Notes under the pieces: generated by a model
Database searches by the model: none
Seen by the model: only the letters and a program-made list of their open reading frames with translations
Told to the model about the DNA's origin: nothing
Assembly: GCA_020636105.1 (NCBI GenBank)
Contig: JACJYL010000001.1
Location: forward strand, 1,674,001-1,738,000
Length of the DNA: 64,000 nt
Direction of reading: 5' to 3'
Source: Lewinellaceae bacterium
GTDB taxonomy: Bacteria; Bacteroidota; Bacteroidia; Chitinophagales; Saprospiraceae
In this document: in pieces, positions 25,142 to 35,161 of the stretch
How the letters are laid out: every line of letters starts with the position of its first letter
Numbering within the stretch: the first letter of the stretch is position 1
Translations under genes and position numbers: made by a program

Positions 25142-27037
25142 TTAAAAGGCCTGCCCTACCTTCTCCCGTTTCATCTTGTCTTCCAACTCACCCAGCACGC
25201 TCATATCCTCAATCGTGGAAGGCGGATTAAATTCGGAACCATCCGCGATAGCCCTCATGATCTTTCTCAATATTTTCCCTGAACGCGTCTTGGGCAGTCG
25301 GGCCACCACAACAGCCCTTTTGAAGGCCGCCACCGGACCTATTTTTTCCCTTACCATGTTAATGAGTTCCTTTTCCAGGGCATCATAATCCACATTCACC
25401 CCGGCCTTGAGCACCACAAAACCTACGGGAACCTGACCTTTCATATCGTCAGCAATGCCAATAACGGAACATTCCGCCACCGCATCGTGGGAGGCTACAA
25501 TTTCCTCCATTTCTGCCGTAGATAATCTATGGCCGGCAACATTGATGATATCATCTATTCGTCCCGTAATAAAAACATAACCGTCTTCATCCCGGTATCC
25601 GCCGTCACCGGCAAAATAATAGCCCGGAAAAATACTGAGGTAAGAATCTTTAAACCTCGCAGTATCCTGCCACAGATTTGGCAGACAACCCGGAGGCAGC
25701 GGGTACTTAATAGCTACAACGCCTTCTTCAAGCTGCCCCACCTCTTTTCCATCCTGTCCAAGAATGCGAATATCATAACCACAAACAGGTTTACAGGCTG
25801 ACCCCGCCTTGACGGGGAGTAATTCCACACCAGCCATATTCGCCAACATAGGCCATCCGGATTCAGTCTGCCACCAGTGGTCGATGACGGGTACTTTCAG
25901 CAAATCTTCCAGCCAATGCAACGTGGTTACATCACAACGCTCTCCGGCCAGGAACTGCATCCTGAGGGAAGAGGTATCGTAATTCGCGAGAAGGCTTCCT
26001 GTGGGATCTTCCTTTTTGATGGCCCGGAAAGCCGTGGGAGCCGTAAAGAAAACATTCACTTTGTGATCCTGGATCACACGCCAGAAAGTTCCGGCATCCG
26101 GTGTTTTAATCGGTTTTCCTTCAAACAAAATAGTAGTACAACCCTGGATCAATGGAGCATAAATGATATAAGAGTGGCCCACCACCCAGCCAACATCTGA
26201 AGCGGCCCAGTACACTTCGCCCGGTTTGATGTCATAGATGTATTCCATGCTGAATTTCATGGATACAGCATGCCCGCCGTTGTCCCTTAAAACCCCTTTG
26301 GGTTTGCCCGTTGTCCCTGAGGTGTAAAGAATATACAAGGGATCGGTAGCATCCACCTCTACATATTTGGCAGGCTCAGCTTTGGCCCTTAGTTCCGCCC
26401 AGTCGATATCCCGGCCCTGATCCAATTCGGCGGTGATGACCTCCCGCTGCAACACGACGACATGTTTCACCTTATGATCCGCCATTTTTATGCCTTCATC
26501 TACAATGGGTTTATAGGGAATGACTTTGGAAATCTCTATACCACCTGAGGCTGTTAATAATACATCAGGGGTGGAATCATCGATCCTGATCGCCAGCTCG
26601 TGGGCTGCAAAACCTCCAAATACCACCGAATGGACCGCTCCCAGCCTGGCGCAGGCCAGCATAGCGAAAGCAGTTTCCGGAATCATAGGCATGTAAATAA
26701 TGACCCGGTCTCCTTTTTTCACGCCCAAGGAAACCAGCATTCCGGCGACCAGTTCCACCTCGTGGAGCAATGTTTTAAAAGTATATTTTTTGATCGTATT
26801 CGTGACAGGAGAATCGTAGATCAGGGCAACCTGGTCACCTCTTCCGTTTTTTACATGATAATCAAGTGCCAGGTAGGATGTGTTCATTTTTCCACCTTGA
26901 TACCAATGAAACAAGTCTTCTTCATCTTTGGACAAAATGTTTTTAGGAAACTTAAACCAATCCAATGATTTTGCCTGCTCTTCCCAAAATTTTTCCGGCT
27001 CGCGGATGCTGTTTTGATAAAATTCCTGGTAAGTCAT
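25142..27037 (-). CDS. prpE: Propionyl-CoA synthetase-like acyl-CoA ligase
   Basis: 631 aa, ACS family. The P-loop-like motif is LYILYTSGTTGKPKGV, and DHWWQTESGWP is the acyl-pocket motif. LRMQFLAGERCD is typical of the PrpE/ACSS3 branch, where Acs has LKVLGSVGEPIN. The adenylation lysine is in PKTRSGKILRKIMRAI. It makes propionyl-CoA (or acetyl-CoA) from the acid, ATP and CoA. It follows acs, but 250 bases and a hairpin lie between, so it may have its own promoter or receive read-through. Confidence 0.88.
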   Translation of the reverse strand: MTYQEFYQNSIREPEKFWEEQAKSLDWFKFPKNILSKDEEDLFHWYQGGKMNTSYLALDYHVKNGRGDQVALIYDSPVTNTIKKYTFKTLLHEVELVAGMLVSLGVKKGDRVIIYMPMIPETAFAMLACARLGAVHSVVFGGFAAHELAIRIDDSTPDVLLTASGGIEISKVIPYKPIVDEGIKMADHKVKHVVVLQREVITAELDQGRDIDWAELRAKAEPAKYVEVDATDPLYILYTSGTTGKPKGVLRDNGGHAVSMKFSMEYIYDIKPGEVYWAASDVGWVVGHSYIIYAPLIQGCTTILFEGKPIKTPDAGTFWRVIQDHKVNVFFTAPTAFRAIKKEDPTGSLLANYDTSSLRMQFLAGERCDVTTLHWLEDLLKVPVIDHWWQTESGWPMLANMAGVELLPVKAGSACKPVCGYDIRILGQDGKEVGQLEEGVVAIKYPLPPGCLPNLWQDTARFKDSYLSIFPGYYFAGDGGYRDEDGYVFITGRIDDIINVAGHRLSTAEMEEIVASHDAVAECSVIGIADDMKGQVPVGFVVLKAGVNVDYDALEKELINMVREKIGPVAAFKRAVVVARLPKTRSGKILRKIMRAIADGSEFNPPSTIEDMSVLGELEDKMKREKVGQAF

Positions 27038-27236
27038 TTTTTTAGATTTTTTTAGTGAAAAAATGGCCCTGATCCAGGCAGAGCCTGCATTAATTCCGAA
27101 AACAGAAAAACATGAATTGGTAGGTTTTCCTTCCTGAAAGAAAAAAAATCACACTGCTCAACAACCTTGATTATTGTTGAAAAGCCTTCAGAAAATCAAT
27201 AAAACATAACGTAATCACGCTGTTAAAAGAAGAAAG

Positions 27237-27263
27237 ATGGATGCTGAGTGGATCAACATCCAT
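27237..27263 (-). terminator. Probable terminator after acs
   Basis: A 7-bp stem, ATGGATG (27237-27243) with CATCCAT (27257-27263). Read leftward it is followed by CTTTCTTCTTTT. A second small stem, TCAACAA/TTGTTGA (27158-27164/27174-27180), follows. The T tract is interrupted, so termination is probably partial. Confidence 0.5.
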
Positions 27264-27290
27264 CCGTCCTCGGTCTGATGCCAAAATTCG

Positions 27291-29192
27291 TTATGATTTT
27301 GCACCTTTTTTCACCGTTTCAACCACTTCCGGATTGAGCAAAGTAGAAATATCTCCCAGGTTGGAAGCATCTCCTGATGCAACCTTCCTCAAAATTCGAC
27401 GCATGATTTTACCTGAACGTGTTTTTGGTAAACCTGGTACGATCTGGATCTGGTCAGGTTTGGCAATGGGCCCGATCTCTCTGGTCACGACATCCCTGAT
27501 TTCCCTGATGAATTTTTCTTCATCCATAATGTCGTGAGACGGAATGACATAAGCATAAATGCCCTGACCTTTGATATCGTGCGGGAATCCCACCACGGCA
27601 CTTTCCACTACGTCAGGGTGCTCGTTGATCGCATTTTCAACTTCCGCAGTACCCATCCTGTGCCCGGAAACATTGATTACATCATCCACACGGCCAATAA
27701 TTCTCAAACGACCGTCACCATCTCTTCTGGCGCCGTCACCGGTAAAATACAGATCCGGGAAGGAGGAGAAATACACCTGTTGGCATCGCTCATGATCACC
27801 ATAAGTCGTACGGATAATACTTGGCCAAGGGAACTTGATACACAGCAATCCCTCCACATTATTTTCCGTTAATTCATGGCCTTCAGGATCTACCAGTATG
27901 GGTTGAACGCCTGGAAGCGGATAAGAAGCATAACAAGGTTTTGTATCGGTAATGCCCGGCAATGGGGTGATCAGAATGCCTCCGGTTTCTGTCTGCCACC
28001 AGGTATCCACAATAGGGCAATTGCCTTTTCCTACCTTTTCATTATACCAGTTCCAGGCTTCCTCGTTGATAGGCTCCCCTACGGATCCAAGCACTTTCAA
28101 ACTACTCAAATCGTAACCTTTTACGTAATCATCGCCGAAAGCCATCAAGGCACGGATGGCGGTTGGAGCCGTATAAAACTGGTTGACCTTATGCTTTTCG
28201 CAAACTTCCCAGAAACGTCCGGCATCAGGATAAGTAGGCACCCCTTCAAACATCATTGTGGTCGCTCCTGCCAAAAGGGGACCGTAAACGATATAAGAGT
28301 GGCCGGTGATCCATCCGATATCGGCGGTACACCAGTAAATATCCTCTTCATGGTACTGGAAAACATTTAAAAAAGAGAATGCGGTATAAACCATAAAACC
28401 GCCACAGGTATGCACCACACCCTTTGGTTTACCGGTGGAACCTGAAGTATAAAGGATAAACAAGATATCTTCACTGTCCATTTGTTCTGCAGGACAGGTT
28501 GCCGGCTGATCATCTATTTCTTCGTGCCACCATTTATCGAGTTTATCGTTCCAGTTAATATCTTCTCCTGTATTGTGATGGACCAAAACCGTTTCCACAC
28601 TATCACATCCCATGGCAATAGCATCATCCACCACCTGTTTGACAGGGATGGTTTTCTCTCCACGGTGGTTGTAGTCGGAACAGATCACCATTTTACAGGT
28701 AGCATCCTTGATTCTGTCAGCAAGGGCATTAGCGGAGAAGCCGGCAAAGACCACAGAGTGGATGGCTCCTATACGAGCACACGCCAACACTCCAATGGCG
28801 AGTTCGGGAACCATTGGCATATAAAAACAAACGCGATCGCCTTTGCCCACGCCATTTTTTTTCAAGGCGTTGGCCGTTTTACAAACTTCGGCATGCAGTT
28901 CTTTATAGGTATAAGTTATGGCCGGCAATTTAGGATCATTGGGCTCCCACAGGATCGCCACCTTGTCGCCCCGGGTATCCAGGTGCCTGTCCAGACAGTT
29001 TTCTGTGATGTTTAATTTTCCTCCGACGAACCAGTTCACATCAGGATCCCTGAAATTCCAGTCCAGTACTTTATCCCATTTTTTACTCCAGGTAAAAGAT
29101 GACGCCTGTTCTGCCCAAAATCCCTCCGGGTCTTCTACACTCCGTTTATAAGCGGATTTATACTCATCCAGTGATTTAATTTGTAAAAGCAT
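27291..29192 (-). CDS. acs: Acetyl-CoA synthetase
   Basis: 633 aa; E. coli Acs has 652. ILYTSGSTGKPKGVVHT is the AMP-binding loop, VDTWWQTETGG the active-site motif, and GLPKTRSGKIMRRILRKVA carries the C-domain lysine that is acetylated in regulated Acs enzymes. It activates acetate to acetyl-CoA in the cytoplasm. It lies downstream of an acetate-type symporter, sensor kinase and response regulator on the same strand, with 60 bases to the regulator. Uptake, sensing and activation therefore appear co-transcribed. Confidence 0.95.
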   Translation of the reverse strand: MLLQIKSLDEYKSAYKRSVEDPEGFWAEQASSFTWSKKWDKVLDWNFRDPDVNWFVGGKLNITENCLDRHLDTRGDKVAILWEPNDPKLPAITYTYKELHAEVCKTANALKKNGVGKGDRVCFYMPMVPELAIGVLACARIGAIHSVVFAGFSANALADRIKDATCKMVICSDYNHRGEKTIPVKQVVDDAIAMGCDSVETVLVHHNTGEDINWNDKLDKWWHEEIDDQPATCPAEQMDSEDILFILYTSGSTGKPKGVVHTCGGFMVYTAFSFLNVFQYHEEDIYWCTADIGWITGHSYIVYGPLLAGATTMMFEGVPTYPDAGRFWEVCEKHKVNQFYTAPTAIRALMAFGDDYVKGYDLSSLKVLGSVGEPINEEAWNWYNEKVGKGNCPIVDTWWQTETGGILITPLPGITDTKPCYASYPLPGVQPILVDPEGHELTENNVEGLLCIKFPWPSIIRTTYGDHERCQQVYFSSFPDLYFTGDGARRDGDGRLRIIGRVDDVINVSGHRMGTAEVENAINEHPDVVESAVVGFPHDIKGQGIYAYVIPSHDIMDEEKFIREIRDVVTREIGPIAKPDQIQIVPGLPKTRSGKIMRRILRKVASGDASNLGDISTLLNPEVVETVKKGAKS

Positions 29193-29252
29193 ATTTTTAG
29201 GTTTTATTTCGAATTAAATTAGTTCCAGGTTTGTGAAACGGCCTTAAAAAAA

Positions 29253-29642
29253 TCAACTCATTTCAAAGATCTCATTGACCGTATTGACCAGTTCATAGTT
29301 ATCAAAAGGTTTGGTGACATACACTTCTCCCCCACTGCCATAGCCTTTCAATTTATCTTCGGCAGTTCCTTTTGCCGTCAAAAATATGATGCGAATATTA
29401 TTGTATCGGGAAGATTTCCTTATTTTCATAGCCACTTCGAAGCCATCGATTCCGGGCATCATTACATCAAGAATCACCAGATCGGGATGAAAAGATGCAA
29501 TGACTTCGAGGGCCTCCTCCCCACTGGTAGCTTTTTCGATGGCGTAACCTTGTTGGTTCATCAGGAATTCGAGCGCCAAAAGGATATTTGGCTCATCATC
29601 GACGAGTAAGATTTTGAAGGATTGTCTTTGGTTAGCCATCAT
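29253..29642 (-). CDS. Single-domain response regulator (CheY-like)
   Basis: 129-130 aa; two adjacent ATGs (29642 and 29639) precede NQRQSFKILLVDDEPN. The acidic pair is LVDDEP, the phospho-acceptor Asp is in LVILDVMMPGIDGF, and the conserved Lys is in VYVTKPFDNYEL. Where most receivers have Thr/Ser-Ala it reads FLTAKG. There is no output domain, so it must act through protein contact or as a phosphate sink. It follows the histidine kinase gene by 105 bases and is its likely partner. Confidence 0.9.
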   Translation of the reverse strand: MMANQRQSFKILLVDDEPNILLALEFLMNQQGYAIEKATSGEEALEVIASFHPDLVILDVMMPGIDGFEVAMKIRKSSRYNNIRIIFLTAKGTAEDKLKGYGSGGEVYVTKPFDNYELVNTVNEIFEMS

Positions 29643-29747
29643 TGTTTTATCCTTTTCGGTCTGATCAAAAACAGATTTAAAAGTACAACTAAAAACAGGA
29701 AGAAAAGGCAATAAAAATCACCTTTTTTCCGTAAAAAAATCACCTTT

Positions 29748-32474
29748 TCAAGCCAATGGCAATGCGACCGTAAAAACCGATCCTTTGCCTATCTGGCTCT
29801 TTATACTTATCGACCCATTGTGCGTGTCAACAATTTGTTTGCATATAAACAAACCCAATCCGGTTCCTCGCGGTTTCTTCACTCCCGGCGTTTTTACCTG
29901 AATAAATTTTTCAAATACTCTTGCCTGGTCTACTTCAGAAATCCCGAAACCGTTGTCCTCGACTTCCAATATAGCCGAGTTCTGACCTGGCTTAATCCTG
30001 AGAACCACCTTACCGGTATCAGGGTCACAAAATTTAATGGCATTAGACAACAGGTTGATGATCATCTGAGTAAGTTTATCCCTATCGCCCCTCACCATCA
30101 GGGGCTGATCACAGACTTCATATACAGCTTCATAATTCTGTTGTTTCATCAGTTCCTTCACCCCCCTGTATGCCTGTTCTGCGGCATTGCATAAATCAAT
30201 TATTTCAAAATTCCAGTTTTCAGCCCCTGACTGTACTTTTTGTAAATCGAGTACTTCCGAAACCAACCGGGCAATGCGTTCGCTTTCATCCACAATTATG
30301 GCAAGGAACTCATCCTTTTTTTCTGCCGGCAGATCCCGATTGTCGTACAAAATTTTCCCCATGGCCTTGATGGAAGTGATCGGAGTTCTCAATTCATGGG
30401 TCACGGTAGAGATGAACTCTGCCTTGAGTTCGTCCAGTTCTTTCAATTGTTCATTCGCCTGTTTGAGTTGCTGGGTCGTTTTTTCCAGCTCGGTTTTCTT
30501 TTGTTCCAGTTCTTTACTGTATTGGATGATCTCCTGGGTTTGATCCAACACTTTCAGCATTTCCTCTAATCCAATAGGTTCCTCCCTGATAATAGAAGAA
30601 ACGATAAGTTTGGCCGATGCGGCACCAATGGAACCGGCAATATGCTTTTCCGTATAGGTGATCAATTCACCATCTGCTTCGCTCAGTTTCTTTATATCGA
30701 TACCGTGTTTTATTTCGTAATTTTTCAATAGCTTTCGGGCCTTTTTTTCTCCCAAAAATCTTTCCAGCAATGAGATCAGATCAGGCACTTTAGCCTTTCG
30801 TCGGAAAACCTCATAATCACTCCCGCCTTCGACATATTTATAGTGATCCACAAAATAATCTGCCTGGGTAATTTCCAAAGCATCCTGACGGGTATTCAGG
30901 GATACGATCACAAAAATGAGGGTATTAAACAGAAGACTCCAAAAAGCTGCATTCGAAATATGATCAAACCCCTGCAACCCAAACAATTCATAAGGTTTGA
31001 GTAGGTTGATTCCCCATAGACCTTCAGAAATTATTGATGAAGGCATGATCCCTTTTTCGGCAAGAAGAGGAACGATTAAGCTATAAAACCAAATGATAAA
31101 CCCGGCTAACATGGCAGACATGGCCCCTGCTTTGGTTCCTCTTTTCCAATAAATGCCACCAATGAGTACCGGAGCAAACTGGGCTACCGCCGTAAAAGAG
31201 ATCAACCCCACGGAAACAAGACTATAACTCATGCCCACGGACCGGAAATAACCATACGAAAGGATCAAAACCACCACTATGATCACCCGGCGTATCCCCA
31301 ACAACCGTATGCTTACATCATCAATGATTCTTCCGCGAACCATGGCAAACTTCAATAAAAACGGAATCACCAGGTTATTACTGATCATAATACTCAATGC
31401 CGTCACGGAAACAATCACCATTCCCGTGGCCGCCGAAAGTCCTCCCAGGTAAACAAAGAGAGCCATCCATTCATGTCCATAGGCCAGGGGAATGTTCAAT
31501 ACAAAAGTATCTGCATCCACTACGCCGCCGGGGAAGGTAAGAAGCCCTCCTATCGCAATAGGCAAAACGAAAATATTGATCAGCAGCAAATAAGCCGGAA
31601 AAAGCCAGGAAGCCTTTTCCACGTACCTCACCTTTGTATTTTCAACCACAGCAATGTGGAACTGACGCGGAAGCATCACTATGGCGAACATGGATAATAT
31701 GATCAACAACATCCAGCTCCATCCGGTCATTCCTTCAGCTTCGAAAGAAAAGATCTGGGCTATGTCTTCATTTTCCAAAGCTTTTGAAAAAATATCCCCA
31801 AAACCATTAAAGGCTCCATAGGTCACAAAAATGCCTATGACGAGAAAAGCAACCATTTTAAAAATGGATTCAAAGGCAATCGCTGCGACCAGGCCTTCAT
31901 GTCTTTCGTTCGGATCCAGCTTTCTGGCTCCGAAAATAAAGGTAAAAAATGCCAGGACAATGGCTATATAAAGCGCCAGGTCATAATAAAAAGGCGTTTC
32001 GGGTCCAAATGCGATCACCTGTTTGGATGAATCAGATAACAAAGTTTGAAAACTGATGGCCACAGCTTTGAGCTGAAGAGAGATGTATGGGATCACTCCC
32101 AAAACAGCTATAATCGAGGCCACCACTCCCAGCGCCGTACTTTTTCCGTAACGTGAAGAAATGAAATCAGCAATGGAAGTTATACGCTGACCTTTACTGA
32201 TAAGGATGATCTTACGCAGGACGATCATCCAGATTGGGGCGAAAATGACAGGACCAAGATAAATCGGGAGAAACCCGATACCCGTTTCTGCCGCTCTTCC
32301 CACGCTCCCAAAAAATGTCCAGGCGGTGCAATATACAGCCAGAGAGAGAGAATAAGTATAAGGATTATTTACCAGTCTACCCCCTTTTTCGGAATGCTTA
32401 GCACCAAAATAGGCAATCAAAAAAAGTAAAAGCACATACGCCAAAGAAGCGATAATGACAACACTTAATGACAT
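29748..32474 (-). CDS. Symporter-type sensor histidine kinase (SSS-STAC-HisKA-HATPase, CbrA-like)
   Basis: 908 aa. Residues 1 to about 525 are a sodium:solute symporter fold with about 13 membrane helices. About 550-635 is the linker region called STAC in CbrA-like kinases. A heptad-rich coiled coil covers 640-685. HisKA has His693 in STVTHELRTPITSIKAMG, and the ATPase has LLSNAIKF, VEDNGFGI and GTGLGLFICKQIV. Such kinases couple transport or binding of a small substrate to phosphorelay. Between the symporter and the receiver/acs genes, it probably senses acetate or a related acid; the ligand is inferred. Confidence 0.93.
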   Translation of the reverse strand: MSLSVVIIASLAYVLLLFLIAYFGAKHSEKGGRLVNNPYTYSLSLAVYCTAWTFFGSVGRAAETGIGFLPIYLGPVIFAPIWMIVLRKIILISKGQRITSIADFISSRYGKSTALGVVASIIAVLGVIPYISLQLKAVAISFQTLLSDSSKQVIAFGPETPFYYDLALYIAIVLAFFTFIFGARKLDPNERHEGLVAAIAFESIFKMVAFLVIGIFVTYGAFNGFGDIFSKALENEDIAQIFSFEAEGMTGWSWMLLIILSMFAIVMLPRQFHIAVVENTKVRYVEKASWLFPAYLLLINIFVLPIAIGGLLTFPGGVVDADTFVLNIPLAYGHEWMALFVYLGGLSAATGMVIVSVTALSIMISNNLVIPFLLKFAMVRGRIIDDVSIRLLGIRRVIIVVVLILSYGYFRSVGMSYSLVSVGLISFTAVAQFAPVLIGGIYWKRGTKAGAMSAMLAGFIIWFYSLIVPLLAEKGIMPSSIISEGLWGINLLKPYELFGLQGFDHISNAAFWSLLFNTLIFVIVSLNTRQDALEITQADYFVDHYKYVEGGSDYEVFRRKAKVPDLISLLERFLGEKKARKLLKNYEIKHGIDIKKLSEADGELITYTEKHIAGSIGAASAKLIVSSIIREEPIGLEEMLKVLDQTQEIIQYSKELEQKKTELEKTTQQLKQANEQLKELDELKAEFISTVTHELRTPITSIKAMGKILYDNRDLPAEKKDEFLAIIVDESERIARLVSEVLDLQKVQSGAENWNFEIIDLCNAAEQAYRGVKELMKQQNYEAVYEVCDQPLMVRGDRDKLTQMIINLLSNAIKFCDPDTGKVVLRIKPGQNSAILEVEDNGFGISEVDQARVFEKFIQVKTPGVKKPRGTGLGLFICKQIVDTHNGSISIKSQIGKGSVFTVALPLA

Positions 32475-32502
32475 TCCTAAGGAGATTTATGAAAACAATG
32501 AG

Positions 32503-32727
32503 TTAACTTTTGTTCTTGCCTTGAATGATCCGATAAGTAATAAAAATGATCCCAACCCAAAGTACCAGCAAATAAATATACAAAAGCGGAACACCCCCTG
32601 CAGGAGGTTGATTTCCCAAGATACTTATTATGGGAAAATTTAATAATACAAAAGCTGCAAAAAACAAGCTGAATAATTTTGCCTCTCTATCCGTTGGCAT
32701 CCAAATATGGTTTTGGCCATTCAACAT
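32503..32727 (-). CDS. Small two-helix membrane protein
   Basis: 74 aa with two hydrophobic helices (LFSLFFAAFVLLNFPIISIL and LLYIYLLVLWVGIIFITY) and a basic end (RIIQGKNKS). It lies 28 bases upstream of the sensor kinase and 15 bases downstream of another small membrane protein gene. Small proteins like this commonly accompany SSS-type transporters and kinases and may stabilise the transporter or the kinase membrane domain. I do not recognise a specific family. Confidence 0.7.
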   Translation of the reverse strand: MLNGQNHIWMPTDREAKLFSLFFAAFVLLNFPIISILGNQPPAGGVPLLYIYLLVLWVGIIFITYRIIQGKNKS

Positions 32728-32742
32728 AAATGGCGGTTTGTA

Positions 32743-32964
32743 TTATTGTTCCTTCCGTGATGGCAAGAGACCAAACCAACTGGGATTGATCAATTTACTT
32801 TTCGCCAGGGCCCATAAAAACAACAAGGCAAAGGCCCCCAGGGCAATAGAGATAAGAAACCTCCCTTGTAGCTGAGGCTCTAAAAAAAATCTAAGTAATA
32901 ATGTCCCGGCTATGTACACCACTACAAATACGTCTGAAGCTTTTCTACCCAATTGCAATTTCAT
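32743..32964 (-). CDS. Small membrane protein
   Basis: 73 aa from the ATG at 32964 (MKLQLGRKASDVFVVV); the longer frame up to 33018 begins in a region with no initiation support. Two hydrophobic helices (VFVVVYIAGTLLLRFFL and FLISIALGAFALLFLWALA) and a short charged tail. It sits between the symporter and the other small membrane protein, all on one strand. Function unknown; the co-location suggests an accessory subunit. Confidence 0.65.
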   Translation of the reverse strand: MKLQLGRKASDVFVVVYIAGTLLLRFFLEPQLQGRFLISIALGAFALLFLWALAKSKLINPSWFGLLPSRKEQ

Positions 32965-33102
32965 AACGATAAGGATTTTTAAAAAATGGGAAGAACAAAT
33001 GAAGTATGTTCTTCCCATAAAAGTACAACATTTTGGAATTACAACCTGGGGGAATTCCCCGCCTGGTTTTAAATTTCAGTTAAACCCAGGGAAATTAAGG
33101 GC

Positions 33103-34791
33103 CTAATGCCCGCGTGCCTGACCTGCTCCTCTAGGGATACGGATTTCCTCCACCATAGCCTGAACATCCTCAGGAGGTGCTGCGGTCAACCTGGAAACCA
33201 CAACGGAAACCACCAGGTTTACAAACATCGCCACGGTACCAAAACCTTCAGGTGAAATACCGAACCACCAATCTTCAGCAGTACCGCCACCAAAACCACC
33301 TAATTTATATTTGATCATGTAAAACAACATCAAAACAATCCCCACAATCATTCCTGAAACCGCTCCCTCTTTGTTCATCCGCTTGTCAAACACCCCGAGC
33401 ACAATGGCCGGAAAGAAGGAGGCTGCGGCCAGTCCGAAGGCGAGTGCCACAACAGCCGCCACGAATCCCGGGGGATGGATGCCGAAGTAACCGGCCACCA
33501 AAACAGCAAAGAATGCACCGATACGCGCCCACAACAATTCGCCTTTCTCCGTAATATCTGGTTTGATCTGCTTTTTGATCAAATCATGAGAGATGGAAGT
33601 AGAAATGACCAGCAACAACCCTGCTGCTGTCGACAGGGCGGCAGCCAAACCACCCGCGGCCACCAGTGCAATTACCCAATTGGGTAATTTGGCGATCTCA
33701 GGATTCGCCAGCACCATGATGTCCCGGTCAATAGTCAATTCATTGGCATCTTTGTCTCCTACGTATTGAACAATCCCGTCGTTGTTCTTATCTTCAAATT
33801 TGATCAATCCCGTTCCTTCCCATTTCTTAAACCATTCCGGCATGGACGAATATTGCTGGTTGCTAACTGTATGGATCAAATTGGTCCGTGCAAAAACGGC
33901 GATAGCTGGTGCTGTGGTGTAAAGGATAGCGATGAAAATCAATGCCCATCCTGCAGATTTACGTGCATCCACCACTCTTGGTACGGTGAAGAAGCGAACA
34001 ATTACGTGTGGAAGTCCTGCCGTTCCAACCATCAGGGCAAAGGTGATCGCAAATACGTCGATCATTGACTTTGATCCGGAAGTGTACTCATGGAATCCAA
34101 GGTCTTTATGCAACATATCCAGTTTGTCTAGCAGGAAAGTACCATCACTTGCCTTTCCAATGAATCCTAACTGAGGAATGGCCGTTCCTGCCAGCTGCAG
34201 GGAAATAAAGATCGCAGGGACCATGAAGGCAAAAATCAGCACACAGTATTGAGCTACCTGAGTATAGGTGATCCCTTTCATACCGCCCAATACGGCATAA
34301 AAGAATACTATAGCCATACCAATCACAACACCCAGGTTAATGGGCACCTCAAGGAAACGGGAAAAAACCACGCCAACCCCGCGCATTTGACCTGCTACAT
34401 AAGTGAAAGAAACAATGATGGCACAAATAACAGCCACTGTCCTGGCGGTATTGGAATAATACCTGTCGCCGATAAAATCGGGCACCGTAAACTTTCCGAA
34501 TTTCCGTAGATACGGGGCCAGCAAGAGCGCCAGCAAAACATATCCACCCGTCCAGCCCATGAGGAAAACAGCTCCGTCATATCCCATAAACGAGATCAAT
34601 CCGGCCATCGAAATAAAGGAGGCCGCCGACATCCAGTCCGCAGCGGTGGCCATTCCGTTCATAATAGGAGGAATCCCTCCGCCGGCAATGTAAAACTCTT
34701 TGGTGGACCCTGCTCTCGCCCAGATGGCTATACCGATATATAAAGCAAAAGACAGCACCACTAAAACTATAGTCCAAGTTTGAACACTCAT
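33103..34791 (-). CDS. Sodium:solute symporter family protein, acetate permease-like (large subunit)
   Basis: 562 aa with about 13 helices. GGGIPPIMNGMATAADWMSAASFISMAG is the SSS core, as in ActP-type acetate permeases. An insertion of about 55 residues in an outside loop (near 305-360) includes FEDKNNDGIVQY, an EF-hand-like Ca-binding loop. With the 84-aa DUF4212 protein encoded 45 bases upstream it forms the usual two-subunit symporter. Location in the acs cluster points to acetate or another short-chain monocarboxylate, driven by Na+ or H+. Confidence 0.92.
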   Translation of the reverse strand: MSVQTWTIVLVVLSFALYIGIAIWARAGSTKEFYIAGGGIPPIMNGMATAADWMSAASFISMAGLISFMGYDGAVFLMGWTGGYVLLALLLAPYLRKFGKFTVPDFIGDRYYSNTARTVAVICAIIVSFTYVAGQMRGVGVVFSRFLEVPINLGVVIGMAIVFFYAVLGGMKGITYTQVAQYCVLIFAFMVPAIFISLQLAGTAIPQLGFIGKASDGTFLLDKLDMLHKDLGFHEYTSGSKSMIDVFAITFALMVGTAGLPHVIVRFFTVPRVVDARKSAGWALIFIAILYTTAPAIAVFARTNLIHTVSNQQYSSMPEWFKKWEGTGLIKFEDKNNDGIVQYVGDKDANELTIDRDIMVLANPEIAKLPNWVIALVAAGGLAAALSTAAGLLLVISTSISHDLIKKQIKPDITEKGELLWARIGAFFAVLVAGYFGIHPPGFVAAVVALAFGLAAASFFPAIVLGVFDKRMNKEGAVSGMIVGIVLMLFYMIKYKLGGFGGGTAEDWWFGISPEGFGTVAMFVNLVVSVVVSRLTAAPPEDVQAMVEEIRIPRGAGQARGH

Positions 34792-34836
34792 AATTTTATT
34801 TTTTTGATTATTTTAGATAAAACCCATGACTAAATC

Positions 34837-35091
34837 CTATTCATGGACATCGTACTCTTTATCCAGTTTGTTCATTCTCCAGATATAGACAAAGATCAGG
34901 ATCACGAAAACGTAAATAGATCCCTGCTGGGCAAACCAGAAGCCCAGTTTGGCACCTCCTATCTTCATCGAGTTCATACTGTCAACGAAGAAAATACCGA
35001 AACCATAAGAAACCAAAAACCAGATGGCCAAAAGAATAACCACCGTGATTAAGTTTTTCTTCCAGTATTCCTTTAAATTTTTTTCAGACAT
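34837..35091 (-). CDS. DUF4212 symporter small subunit
   Basis: 84 aa with two membrane helices (LITVVILLAIWFLVSYGFGIFF and GSIYVFVILIFVYIWRM). KEYWKKNL at the start and FWFAQQGSIYVFV in the middle are DUF4212 hallmarks (PF13937). It normally precedes and pairs with an SSS symporter, as here. The C-terminus, NKLDKEYDVHE, is cytoplasmic by charge. Confidence 0.92.
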   Translation of the reverse strand: MSEKNLKEYWKKNLITVVILLAIWFLVSYGFGIFFVDSMNSMKIGGAKLGFWFAQQGSIYVFVILIFVYIWRMNKLDKEYDVHE

Positions 35092-35161
35092 ATCAAGTTA
35101 GTTTTATTGTTAAGAAATTTTAGCAATGGAAACTTTGGTACTGCCAGGCAGCTTTCTCCCG

